From the NCBI GenBank assembly GCA_035705985.1, contig DASSVP010000055.1:1-28641 (forward strand): a stretch of 28,641 nucleotides of DNA, written 5' to 3'. The position numbers and the translations under genes are program-made. Every line of letters begins with the position of its first letter. Position 1 is the stretch's first letter. Of this stretch, positions 22,630-28,641 are shown one piece after another. The DNA comes from JACVRW01 sp035705985 (GTDB lineage: Bacteria > Actinomycetota > Thermoleophilia > Solirubrobacterales > Thermoleophilaceae). Below the pieces are notes generated by a model, which was not told the DNA's origin, did not search any database, and saw nothing but the letters and a program-made list of their open reading frames with translations.

Positions 22630-23586
22630 ATGGCCGCCGCTCCCGAAAAGCTGCTGCTCGCCGCGCCGCGCGGCTACTGCGCGGGCGTCGACCGCGCCGT
22701 GCAGACGGTCGAGCGCGCGCTCGAGCTGTACGGCCCGCCGGTGTACGTCCGCAAGGAGATCGTGCACAACAAGCACGTGGTGGAGCAGCTCCGCGAGCGC
22801 GGCGCCGTCTTCGTCGACGAGGAGACCGAGGTGCCGGAGGGCCAGACGGTCGTCTTCTCCGCCCACGGCGTCTCGCCGGCCGTTCACGCCAATGCCGAGG
22901 CGCGCGAGCTCCGCACCATCGACGCGACCTGTCCACTCGTCACGAAGGTGCACGTCGAGGCGAAGAAGTTCGCCGCCGACGGCTACACGATCGTCCTGAT
23001 CGGTCACGAGGGCCACGAGGAGGTCGAGGGGACGATGGGCGAGGCGCCCGACCACTTCGTGCTCGTCGAGACCGAGGAGGACGTGGACCGGCTCGAGCTC
23101 CCCGACCCGAACCGGGTGGCCTACCTCACGCAGACCACGCTGAGCGTCGACGAGACCGACCGCATCATCCGGCGCCTGCGGGAGCGCTTCCCGAACATCA
23201 CGGGCCCGAAGTCCGACGATATCTGTTACGCCACGACCAACCGCCAGCTCGCGGTGCGCCAGATGGCGCGCGAGTGCGACCTCGTGCTCGTGATCGGCTC
23301 GAGGAACTCGTCGAACTCGAACCGGCTCGTCGAGGTCGCCCGTGACCACGGCGCCGACGCGCACCTGATCGACAACGAGACGCAGGTGCAGGAGGAGTGG
23401 CTCGAGGGCAAGCGCGTGGTGGGCATCTCCTCCGGAGCGAGCGCGCCCGAGGAGCTCGTGCAGCGGCTGATCGAGTTCTTCCGCGCCCGCGGCACCGCCG
23501 ACGTCTCCGAGTTCGAGGTCGTCCAGGAGGACGTCCGCTTCATGCTCCCCAAGGAGATCAGGAAGGCGCTGGCGGCACGGGCGTGA
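22630..23586 (+). CDS. ispH: 4-hydroxy-3-methylbut-2-enyl diphosphate reductase (318 aa)
   Basis: IspH (LytB) catalyses the last step of the methylerythritol-phosphate pathway, making IPP and DMAPP with a [4Fe-4S] cluster in the cytosol. The three cluster cysteines are in place: Cys17 (GYCAGVDRAV), Cys101 (DATCPLVTKVH) and Cys199 (DICYATTNRQ). The substrate-binding blocks VHNKHVVE, FSAHGVSP, GHEGHEEVEGT, TQTTLS and SGASAPEELVQ are all visible. Length is normal for the family. ATG 22630 starts just before the first strand. Its 3' end overlaps the convergent thioredoxin-fold gene by 29 bases. Confidence 0.97.
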   Translation: MAAAPEKLLLAAPRGYCAGVDRAVQTVERALELYGPPVYVRKEIVHNKHVVEQLRERGAVFVDEETEVPEGQTVVFSAHGVSPAVHANAEARELRTIDATCPLVTKVHVEAKKFAADGYTIVLIGHEGHEEVEGTMGEAPDHFVLVETEEDVDRLELPDPNRVAYLTQTTLSVDETDRIIRRLRERFPNITGPKSDDICYATTNRQLAVRQMARECDLVLVIGSRNSSNSNRLVEVARDHGADAHLIDNETQVQEEWLEGKRVVGISSGASAPEELVQRLIEFFRARGTADVSEFEVVQEDVRFMLPKEIRKALAARA

Positions 23587-24340
23587 ACTGAATTCCGTGG
23601 AGGCGCAGCCCCGGTGACTCGGCCTCCACCACGCCCTCTTCCAGTTCGTACAGCCCCGGCTCCACGCCGCCCTCCGACAGCGCGGCGTAGACGCCCCCGG
23701 CGGTGTAGCTGAAGCGGGCGGCCGCGCCCGCGTCGGCCGCCGCAATCCAGTCCTCGCCCTCGGTCCAGTCGCGCACCAGCTCCAGCCGTTCGCGGTCGGC
23801 CGGCAGTGCGATGTCGGCGGTCTGCGGCTCGAGCAGGACGCCCGGCGCGTCCTCCGGGCGCAGGGGCTCCACGGGGTCGACCTCCACGCCGAGCGCCTCG
23901 CCGATCGCGCGCTCGGTGTCGTCGTACTCGCCCTCGCCGTAGTGGATCAGCGTGAGCTTCCCGGTGCGGTCGAACAGGTAGCGGCCCGGCCAGCCCTTGT
24001 TGCCGTACAGGCGCCAGACCGCGTAGTCCGGGTCGAGCGCCACCGCGTACGGGATCGCGAGCCGCTCGACCGCGCGCACCACCGTGTCGCGGTCGCGCCC
24101 GAACGAGTAGCCGGGCGTGTGCACGCCGATCACGCGCAGGCCCGCGTCCGCGTAACGGGCGTGCCACTCCTTCAGATACGGGAGCGTTCGCAGCGAGTTG
24201 ACGCGCGCGAAGTCCCAGAACTCGACGAGCACAGCTCCGCGGCCCATGAGCGTGTTCATCCGGAGGAAGGCGACGTTCACCCATTCGAGCTCGCGCGGGA
24301 ACTCGGGCGCATAGATATCGGCGTCGACGGGGGTGCGCAC
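23558..24340 (-). CDS. Thioredoxin-fold protein of DipZ/redoxin type lacking all cysteines (260 aa)
   Basis: Residues about 33-150 follow the redoxin/DipZ pattern closely: AVLVEFWDF, SLRTLPYLKEWHARYADAGL (from residue 49), VIGVHTPGYSF, YAVALDPDYAVWRLYGNKGWPGRYLFDRTG and HYGEGEYDDTERAI. Where the family has C-I-N-C, this protein has Arg46-Val47-Asn48-Ser49. There is no cysteine anywhere in the protein, so it cannot do thiol-disulfide exchange. The cis-proline segment (WPGRY) is kept. A C-terminal region (about 160-255) resembles the beta-sandwich tail found on DipZ-like proteins. There is no signal peptide. GTG 24340 is the likeliest start; the long upstream extension is unsupported. The role may be structural or binding. 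Confidence 0.78.
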   Translation of the reverse strand: MRTPVDADIYAPEFPRELEWVNVAFLRMNTLMGRGAVLVEFWDFARVNSLRTLPYLKEWHARYADAGLRVIGVHTPGYSFGRDRDTVVRAVERLAIPYAVALDPDYAVWRLYGNKGWPGRYLFDRTGKLTLIHYGEGEYDDTERAIGEALGVEVDPVEPLRPEDAPGVLLEPQTADIALPADRERLELVRDWTEGEDWIAAADAGAAARFSYTAGGVYAALSEGGVEPGLYELEEGVVEAESPGLRLHGIQFTPVPPAPS

Positions 24341-24351
24341 GCTGGTATAGG
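24324..24351 (+). promoter_or_regulatory. Promoter TCGACG-16-TATAGG for the secreted-protein gene
   Basis: TCGACG (24324-24329) and TATAGG (24346-24351) are 16 bases apart. TGG before TATAGG gives an extended -10. Transcription would begin near 24358, leaving a leader of about 45 bases that ends in a strong Shine-Dalgarno (AGGAGG, 24393-24398). The promoter overlaps the first codons of the divergent thioredoxin-fold gene. Confidence 0.5.
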
Positions 24352-24402
24352 GTGGCAAGCCTTCATTGGTCTCAGTTTCAGTCCCACCCTCCAGGAGGAG
24401 AG

Positions 24403-25212
24403 ATGCGAAAGGTCTTGGTGGCCGCGCTGGCGCTCGGAGCGCTGGTCGCAGTGGCCGGCGTCGCCTATGCGGCGAACACTTACACGCTTCATAAGGCGTC
24501 CACGAGCGCGAAGGGCAAGGGCAGCCTGAGGAAGCCGATCCCAACCAACCTCGTGTTCGGGTTCCGCGTCGGCGAGACGGATCCGTCGAAGCGCGCGACC
24601 GTCATCGAGAAGTACGCGATCGGCGCCGAGGGGCTTCTGGCGAACACCAAGGTCAAGCCGAAGTGCGCGTTCACCGACCTCGACGACCAGGCGGGCGTGC
24701 CCTCCAGGTGCAACAAGGCGCTGGTCGGCAGGGGCATCGTGAAGAACGCCGCGGGGGCGAGCAATAACCAGAGCCTGAGCGCAAGCGCCGCATGCAACCT
24801 GCAGCTGCGGCTCTACAACATCGGTACCGGCCTGGCCATCCGGCTCGACAGCAACGGCCAGCCGCCGCCGCCGAGCTTCGAGTCGAACGTCATTGGCTGC
24901 CCGCTGCCGATCGCCACGGCCATCAGGGCGACGTACGTGAAGACGAAGATCGCCGGCATCACCGGCAGCGATCTGCGCTTCACCGTTCCGCAGAACCTGA
25001 AGCATCCCCTCACAGGGGTCGACAACTCGATCCGCGAGTCCGTCTCCACCATCGCTCTCGCGGACAAGGTGATCAACGGCAAGCGGTGGGGCTTCTACAG
25101 CAAGGTGGGATGCAAGGGCACGCGGCGGACGGTCCGCGCCACCTTCACGACCGAGGCCACGTCCTCCGAGCCGGCCCGGAAGATCACCGCCAGCAAGCAG
25201 GTCAAGTGCTAG
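24403..25212 (+). CDS. Secreted cysteine-patterned protein, family A (269 aa)
   Basis: A clear signal peptide (residues 1-24, GVAYA cleavage) and six cysteines in the mature protein. I do not recognise a named domain. It shares an ordered set of motifs with the protein at 26077. These are a STSAK block after the signal peptide; two cysteines 14 residues apart followed by VGRG; PLTGVDNSIRE near residue 205; VING; a GC before Arg-Arg; and a cysteine as the final residue. An extracytoplasmic, disulfide-linked beta-rich protein is the best guess. ATG 24403 has AGGAGG 4 bases upstream. A hairpin terminator follows the stop. Confidence 0.85.
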   Translation: MRKVLVAALALGALVAVAGVAYAANTYTLHKASTSAKGKGSLRKPIPTNLVFGFRVGETDPSKRATVIEKYAIGAEGLLANTKVKPKCAFTDLDDQAGVPSRCNKALVGRGIVKNAAGASNNQSLSASAACNLQLRLYNIGTGLAIRLDSNGQPPPPSFESNVIGCPLPIATAIRATYVKTKIAGITGSDLRFTVPQNLKHPLTGVDNSIRESVSTIALADKVINGKRWGFYSKVGCKGTRRTVRATFTTEATSSEPARKITASKQVKC

Positions 25213-25239
25213 CCACGGCATAGCCGAGGCTTACGCGAA

Positions 25240-25263
25240 CGGGGCGGCCTTCGGGCCGCCCCG
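25240..25263. terminator. Two-way hairpin terminator with UUCG loop
   Basis: CGGGGCGGCC and GGCCGCCCCG form a perfect 10-bp stem closed by the very stable cUUCGg tetraloop. It sits between the convergent stops at 25212 and 25271, so it can serve both genes. The downstream tract TCTGTGTTC is only mildly T-rich. Confidence 0.8.
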
Positions 25264-25270
25264 TCTGTGT

Positions 25271-25969
25271 TCAGCGCGCGACGTCGTTGAGCAGCGTGGG
25301 CCAGCCCCAGACCTCGATCGCGGCGGCCGCGAGCAGGATCGGAATGGCGATCGCCACCGTCACGAAGGTGGCCGCCAGCAGCTCATGCCAGTCGCCGCGC
25401 CTGCTGGCCACCATCCATGCGGCGAGCGGCAGGAAGAGCGCGAACAGCTCCGGCAGCGCGTGCGGGAGCAGAGTGAGCATCAGCATCCCGGGAGTGATGC
25501 CCACCTGCGCCGCGATCGAGGCCGCGTTCCCGCCGATCACGTAGGCCTGGGTGCAGAGCGAGAAGAGCGTCGCGCAGGCCACGAATGCGATCGCCAGCGG
25601 GCCGGCCTTCTCGTGCACCCACTCCGACAGACCGCTGCGGTGGGCGGCCGAGAGCGGCAGCGAGCTGCCCGCCATGAAGCCCGCGACGCACGCGAGCGCG
25701 TGCAGCGCCAGCACGAGCGAGTTGCGGAACAGGACGTGCGCGTAGTCATCGATGCCGGCCTCGGCGTTGTAGCCCGGGAGCACGTAGAGCGTGGGGTCCT
25801 CGGGCGCGAGCTTGGCCACGGCGTAGACGGCGTACAGCAGCGCCGCGGCGATCGCCACGCTGAGGGCGCACCACGGGCGGAGGGCGGTGCCGGGCTCTCG
25901 GTTCCAGCGCGCGAGCGCGACCTTGGTGTCGCGCATCCCCTGGACGAGCACGAGGTCGTTGACGCTCAT
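25271..25969 (-). CDS. SpoIIM-like integral membrane protein (232 aa)
   Basis: After a cytosolic N-terminus (residues 1-35) there are about five hydrophobic helices: AVYAVAKL region, SLVLALHALACVAGFMAGSS, LAIAFVACATLFSLCTQAYV, a segment around MLMLTLLPHALPELFALFLP and a last one at VTVAIAIPILLAAAAIEVW. The block LLPHALPELFALFLPLAAWM followed by Ile-Glu near the end is the pattern of stage II sporulation protein M (DUF95) homologues, which occur widely outside spore formers. The function in non-sporulating actinobacteria is unknown. ATG 25969 is the first start before the conserved part; AGAGGG touches it directly, so initiation is unclear. The gene lies between two related secreted-protein genes. 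Confidence 0.72.
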   Translation of the reverse strand: MSVNDLVLVQGMRDTKVALARWNREPGTALRPWCALSVAIAAALLYAVYAVAKLAPEDPTLYVLPGYNAEAGIDDYAHVLFRNSLVLALHALACVAGFMAGSSLPLSAAHRSGLSEWVHEKAGPLAIAFVACATLFSLCTQAYVIGGNAASIAAQVGITPGMLMLTLLPHALPELFALFLPLAAWMVASRRGDWHELLAATFVTVAIAIPILLAAAAIEVWGWPTLLNDVAR

Positions 25970-26076
25970 CCCTCTGGGAATCGGCACGAATGGCGCAACT
26001 CCTGAGCCTTCTGCGGTTTGTTGCCGGCGGACCTGGAGAGCGGTCCTTGTTTGCAACCGATCTTGGAGGCAGTCTC

Positions 26077-26820
26077 TTGAAGGGCAGGACGCTCGCGGGC
26101 GCGCTGGTCGGCGCGCTCCTACTCGCAGTCCCCGGCAGCGCGTTCGCGTCGCACGAGAACACGCTCATGAACCTCAACTTCAGCACGAGCGCGAAGTCGC
26201 GCGATGCCGGCACGAAGGCCAACCCCAAGCCGGTGAACACGAACATCGAGTTGACCCAGTCGACCCGTTCCGGGACCGGCCAGCCGGAGACCTCGACCGA
26301 CCTCAACATCGTGCTCCCGAAGCAGTTCCGCTTCATGGGGAGGAGCTGGCCGCGGCGCCTTCGCTGCAACCCGCAGAGGGCCAATCAGGCGCGCTCCGAC
26401 AGCGCCTGCCCGCGGAACTCGCGGATCGGCAGGGGGCACGTCACAGCCACGGGCGGCGACGGTACGTTCGTCGAGGAGATCGACGTGCGCGCGTACGTGA
26501 CGACCGGCGGTGACCTCGGCCTGTGGCTGAGCGCCACCGCGCCGCTTCCGATCTCGGAGATGCTCGTCGGCGAGGTGAGCCGCGGCCGCAGGATCGAGGT
26601 GGGCATCCCGACCAACATCCAGGAGCCGCTGACCGGGGTGAAGAGCTCGATCCGGAGGCTCCAGTTCGGCCTCAACAAGACCGTCCGGATCAACGGAGAG
26701 CCGACGGGCGTGGTGCAGTCGATCGGCTGCCCCGCCAACCGCCGCTGGCTGCTGGCGTTCACGAACGTGTACCAGCACGGCAGCACGACCGACAGCGACA
26801 CTTCGCGCTGCCGGCCGTAA
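26077..26820 (+). CDS. Secreted cysteine-patterned protein, family A paralogue (247 aa)
   Basis: A TTG start at 26077 is supported by GGAGG (26065-26069) with a 7-base spacer and by the clean signal peptide it creates (residues 1-24, GSAFA cleavage). The mature protein has four cysteines. Shared features with the protein at 24403 are FSTSAK, a Cys-x13-Cys pair followed by IGRG, PLTGVKSSIR, VRING, IGC before Arg-Arg and a cysteine near the very C-terminus. It lacks two internal cysteines of its relative. Probably exported and disulfide-linked; the function is unknown. A strong hairpin follows the stop. Confidence 0.83.
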   Translation: MKGRTLAGALVGALLLAVPGSAFASHENTLMNLNFSTSAKSRDAGTKANPKPVNTNIELTQSTRSGTGQPETSTDLNIVLPKQFRFMGRSWPRRLRCNPQRANQARSDSACPRNSRIGRGHVTATGGDGTFVEEIDVRAYVTTGGDLGLWLSATAPLPISEMLVGEVSRGRRIEVGIPTNIQEPLTGVKSSIRRLQFGLNKTVRINGEPTGVVQSIGCPANRRWLLAFTNVYQHGSTTDSDTSRCRP

Positions 26821-26842
26821 GCTCCGCGTAAGCCGAAAGCGA

Positions 26843-26871
26843 CGGGCGGCCCCCAGCACAGGGGCCGCCCG
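26843..26871 (+). terminator. Hairpin terminator after the second secreted-protein gene
   Basis: CGGGCGGCCCC (26843-26853) pairs with GGGGCCGCCCG (26861-26871), an 11-bp perfect stem with a 7-base loop. It starts 23 bases after the stop. No T tract follows. Confidence 0.7.
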
Positions 26872-26917
26872 CGCTCACCGCTCAGGCGGTCAGCGAACGA
26901 ACCAGGAGGTGCACGCC

Positions 26918-27379
26918 ATGGTGAATCCGATCCCGGAGGGCTATCGGCAGGTCACGCCCTACCTCATCGTCGACGGTGCGGCCGCCGCGATCGACTTCTA
27001 CACGTCCGTCTTCGGGGCGAGCGAGCGGATGCGCATGGACGCCCCGGAGGGCAAGGTTGGCCACGCCGAGCTCGAGATCGGCGACTCGGTGATCATGCTG
27101 GCCGACGAGCACCCCGAGATGAACGCTCGCGGCCCGCGGTCGACCGGCGGCACCCCGGTGAGCCTTCACATGTACGTCGAGGACGCGGATAGCGTCTTCG
27201 AACGCGCGGTCGAGGCCGGCGCCAAGCCCATGCGCCCGGTCGAGGACCAGTTCTACGGCGATCGCCTCGGAAGCTTCGAGGACCCGTTCGGGCATCACTG
27301 GCACGTCGCCACGCACGTCGAGGACGTGTCGCCGGACGAGATGTCGAAGCGGATGGAGAACGCCGCGCCGGGCGGCTGA
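26918..27379 (+). CDS. VOC family protein, PhnB/glyoxalase-like (153 aa)
   Basis: A single-chain vicinal-oxygen-chelate fold with the PhnB pattern: EGYRQVTPYLIVDGAAAAID (from residue 7), FYTSVFGASE, GKVGHAELEIGDSVIMLADE, VSLHMYVEDADSVFERAVEAG, and DPFGHHWHVATHVEDVSPDE. Members bind a divalent metal through His and Glu residues, but many PhnB-like proteins have no proven reaction. It is cytosolic. ATG 26918 has a strong AGGAGGT (26904-26910) at a 7-base spacing, unlike most genes here. The broken DHFR-family fragment follows on the other strand. Confidence 0.92.
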   Translation: MVNPIPEGYRQVTPYLIVDGAAAAIDFYTSVFGASERMRMDAPEGKVGHAELEIGDSVIMLADEHPEMNARGPRSTGGTPVSLHMYVEDADSVFERAVEAGAKPMRPVEDQFYGDRLGSFEDPFGHHWHVATHVEDVSPDEMSKRMENAAPGG

Positions 27380-27430
27380 CCTGTCAAAGGGCGTGCAGGA
27401 ACCTGCGCGCGTCCTACGCGGATGCCGCCG

Positions 27431-27609
27431 GGCCTTCGGGATCGCGCACCAGACGTCGGCGAACGCGGCCCCGGGCTCATCGTCGCGCATCGACGGATCC
27501 GTCTCCCACACAAGCATCGTCTCGTAGAGCCTGCGGCCCAACAGAAAGCCGCCGAGCTACGTGTCTGCGCGATGTGGAAACGAAACAGCTCCTCGCTGGG
27601 GACCGACCA
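27431..27609 (-). pseudogene. Fragment of a dihydrofolate-reductase-family (RibD C-terminal-like) gene
   Basis: On the minus strand PSEELFRFHIAQTR is followed, in the next frame, by LGGFLLGRRLYETMLVWETD and AAFADVWCAIPK. Together these match an internal stretch of actinobacterial DHFR-like oxidoreductases. One missing base near 27558 (ACGTAGCTC instead of ACGTGAGCTC on the minus strand) causes the frame change and creates an in-frame TAG. Sequence beyond CAIPK does not continue the family (KVVFSRT is expected), and no start region is visible. Both ends are therefore missing. The 320-base gap from 27380 to 27699 holds nothing else I can support. Confidence 0.7.
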
Positions 27610-27687
27610 CTGCCGGCACCGCGTACGGCACTCAACAGAGCACCGAGTCGGCCGCCGTGCTCGTCTCAAGGCACCAGTCTGATCTAT

Positions 27688-27693
27688 TACGCT
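27688..27693 (+). promoter_or_regulatory. Candidate leaderless -10 box TACGCT
   Basis: TACGCT ends 6 bases before ATG 27700, in an otherwise AT-richer patch (GATCTATTAC). There is no Shine-Dalgarno and no clear -35. Confidence 0.45.
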
Positions 27694-27699
27694 GCGCCG

Positions 27700-28014
27700 A
27701 TGAGTCCTCCGGCGACCCTTCTCATGTGGTTTCAGCTGCGTTCGCCGGAGCTGGCCGAGGACTTCGAGCGCCTAATGACGGAGGATCGCGACATCGTCCG
27801 CGGGTCGCTGGACACGGTCTCGGATTGGCGGCTCACGCGGCCGGCGGACGTGCCCGGACAGTCCATCGGTCAAGCCGATTACGTGCTGATCGCCGAGATC
27901 GTCGAAGTGGAGCGCTTCGAGCAACAGGCGAGCGAACACGTCCAGCGCTTGGCGGACGACTTGGCGCATCTCGTCTCGCACCGGGGGATGCTCGTCGTGC
28001 GTCCCGTCCTCTGA
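27700..28014 (+). CDS. Unknown small protein, possibly a dimeric alpha/beta-barrel (104 aa)
   Basis: I do not recognise a named family. The order strand (TLLMWFQLRSP), helix (ELAEDFERLMTEDRDIVR), strand (VSDWRLTRP), strand (YVLIAEIVEVERFEQQAS) and helix ending MLVVRPVL fits a small ferredoxin-like fold of ABM/EthD type. That is inference. It has no cysteine and no signal peptide. Codon use is a little less GC-biased than in neighbours (CTA, GAA, CAA appear). ATG 27700 is preferred over upstream in-frame codons because TACGCT lies 6 bases before it and the extension is low in similarity to any fold. It is convergent with the VOC gene at 28027. Confidence 0.65.
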   Translation: MSPPATLLMWFQLRSPELAEDFERLMTEDRDIVRGSLDTVSDWRLTRPADVPGQSIGQADYVLIAEIVEVERFEQQASEHVQRLADDLAHLVSHRGMLVVRPVL

Positions 28015-28026
28015 AATCCGCGCTGG

Positions 28027-28395
28027 CTAGGCGCCGGCCGGCAGCTGCACCACCCAGCCGTTCCCGTCGGGATCGGAGAAGAACACGAACCTGCCTCCGG
28101 GCAGGTCCTGCACCTCGCTCGCCTCGACGCCGCGCTCGAGCAGCTCGGCGCGGGCCGCGTCGATGTCCGACACGACCACCTGGATGTTCTGGAGCGAGCC
28201 CGGCGCCATCTGTGTGAGGCCCTTGCCGATGGCGATCGAGCACGCCGATCCCGGCGGCGTCAGCTGAACGAAACGAATCTCGTCGCTGACGGTGTGGTCG
28301 TGGTCCGCGTTGAACCCGACCTGCTCTGTGTAGAACGCCTTCGCGCGGTCGACGTCGCTGACGGGCACCGTGATGAGCTCAAGCTTCCAGTCCAT
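28027..28395 (-). CDS. VOC family protein, glyoxalase/bleomycin-resistance-like (122 aa)
   Basis: A one-domain VOC protein: LELITVPVSDVDRAKAFYTE (residues 5-24) followed by QVGF, IRFVQLTPPGS, NIQVVVSDIDAARAELLERG, and GRFVFFSDPDGNGWVVQLP. The paired beta-alpha-beta-beta-beta modules are typical. The reaction is not predictable; such proteins range from glyoxalases and dioxygenases to drug-binding proteins. It is cytosolic. ATG 28395 is chosen as the start of the first strand. On the minus strand GATGAT ends 6 bases upstream. It is not closely similar to the other VOC protein at 26918. Confidence 0.9.
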   Translation of the reverse strand: MDWKLELITVPVSDVDRAKAFYTEQVGFNADHDHTVSDEIRFVQLTPPGSACSIAIGKGLTQMAPGSLQNIQVVVSDIDAARAELLERGVEASEVQDLPGGRFVFFSDPDGNGWVVQLPAGA

Positions 28396-28401
28396 GCGCT
28401 C

Positions 28402-28407
28402 ATCATC
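28402..28407 (-). promoter_or_regulatory. Candidate leaderless -10 box GATGAT
   Basis: GATGAT on the minus strand ends 6 bases before ATG 28395 and matches TATAAT at four of six positions. This is one of the weaker members of the set. Confidence 0.3.
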
Positions 28408-28437
28408 TCGCTCCGCGGGTCCGGGCGAAAGCAACAG

Positions 28438-28458
28438 CCGAAGCCCGCGGGTGTTCGG
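28438..28458 (-). terminator. Possible hairpin after sufB
   Basis: CCGAA (28438-28442) and TTCGG (28454-28458) enclose the palindrome CCCGCGGG. It lies 9 bases past the sufB stop. On the minus strand the mildly T-rich CTGTTGCTTTC follows. It may be a sufB terminator. Confidence 0.35.
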
Positions 28459-28467
28459 TTCGCCCGC

Positions 28468-28641
28468 TCAGCCGATCGAGTCGACCATCTCGAGCTGAAT
28501 CAGGCGGTTCAGCTCGACGGCGTACTCCATCGGCAGCTCCTTCGTGACCGGCTCGATGAAGCCGTTCACGATCATCGCCGCCGCCTCCTCCTCGGTGAGG
28601 CCGCGCGACTGCAGGTAGAAGAGCTGCTCGTCGGAGATCTT
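28468..28641 (-). CDS. sufB: Fe-S cluster assembly protein SufB, C-terminal end (partial)
   Basis: The frame runs off the right edge and ends at TGA (28468-28470), giving the last 57 residues. LFYLQSRGLTEEEAAAMIVNG, the segment FIEPVTKELPMEYAVELN and the ending LIQLEMVDSIG are the well-known C-terminus of SufB. SufB is the scaffold of the SufBCD complex, which assembles iron-sulfur clusters in the cytosol. The rest of the suf operon would lie upstream on this strand, beyond the window. No start is visible. Confidence 0.95.
   Translation of the reverse strand, partial: KISDEQLFYLQSRGLTEEEAAAMIVNGFIEPVTKELPMEYAVELNRLIQLEMVDSIG

Noticed and set aside
1..28641. CRISPR arrays, tRNA or rRNA genes, insertion sequences, phage genes
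   Set aside because: No regularly spaced repeats, cloverleaf with a GGTTCGAATCC-type arm, transposase motifs or terminal inverted repeats were seen on reading both strands; this was by eye and not a computed search.

Overview
The window is about 70% G+C or higher, gene-dense, and reads as chromosomal DNA of a high-GC actinobacterium. The best guess is class Thermoleophilia (Solirubrobacterales-like), probably from an environmental genome. That guess rests on the family mix: a paired AddA/AddB-like helicase-nuclease, WS/DGAT acyltransferase, duplicated split-barrel flavin protein, SpoIIM-like membrane protein, and cysteine-patterned secreted proteins. It also rests on the very common GTG starts and on start codons sitting 6-8 bases behind a TANNNT box. 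No rRNA, tRNA, IS element, phage gene or CRISPR array was seen.

Layout. Positions 1-231 hold the tail of a flavin monooxygenase, followed by a wrecked DUF2071 gene (232-765). A minus-strand pair follows: a metallophosphoesterase (979-2088) and a small zinc-ribbon protein (762-944). Positions 2128-9153 carry a plus-strand DNA-repair block: a zinc-finger hypothetical, then AddB-like and AddA-like helicase-nucleases. Positions 9164-11939 are four tightly spaced plus-strand genes: an unknown, a thermonuclease-like lipoprotein, an alpha/beta hydrolase and a split-barrel flavoprotein. Positions 12110-15327 are a minus-strand operon: fxsA, an unknown, a HAD hydrolase, and a secreted copper protein joining a peptidylglycine-monooxygenase-like core to a cupredoxin. 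Positions 15353-17491 run on the plus strand: a MIP18/DUF59 protein, a membrane GGDEF cyclase and a lipoate-ligase-family protein. Positions 17589-21696 are a minus-strand operon of wax-ester-synthase/DGAT, an exported CocE/S15-like hydrolase and an alpha/beta hydrolase. A membrane-anchored M28 peptidase and ispH follow on the plus strand (21727-23586). A cysteine-free thioredoxin-fold protein (23558-24340, minus) converges on ispH. Two related secreted proteins (24403-25212 and 26077-26820) flank a SpoIIM-like membrane protein (25271-25969, minus). The right end has a PhnB-type VOC protein, a broken dihydrofolate-reductase-family fragment, a small unknown, a second VOC protein and the 3' end of sufB.

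The most striking non-coding signal is at gene starts. Nine starts have a strict TANNNT hexamer ending 6-8 bases before the start codon with no usable Shine-Dalgarno sequence, and several more have a close relative of it. This is the layout expected for leaderless transcription. In four same-strand junctions the TA of that hexamer is the first two bases of the upstream gene's stop codon, and the intergenic gap is exactly 10 bases each time. Two divergent pairs share 25- and 30-base intergenic regions carrying back-to-back -10 boxes. By contrast, the secreted pair, the first VOC gene and the zinc-ribbon gene have ordinary Shine-Dalgarno sequences. Other points of interest are the copper-protein fusion, the thioredoxin-fold protein without cysteines, the duplicated secreted family and two gene wrecks.
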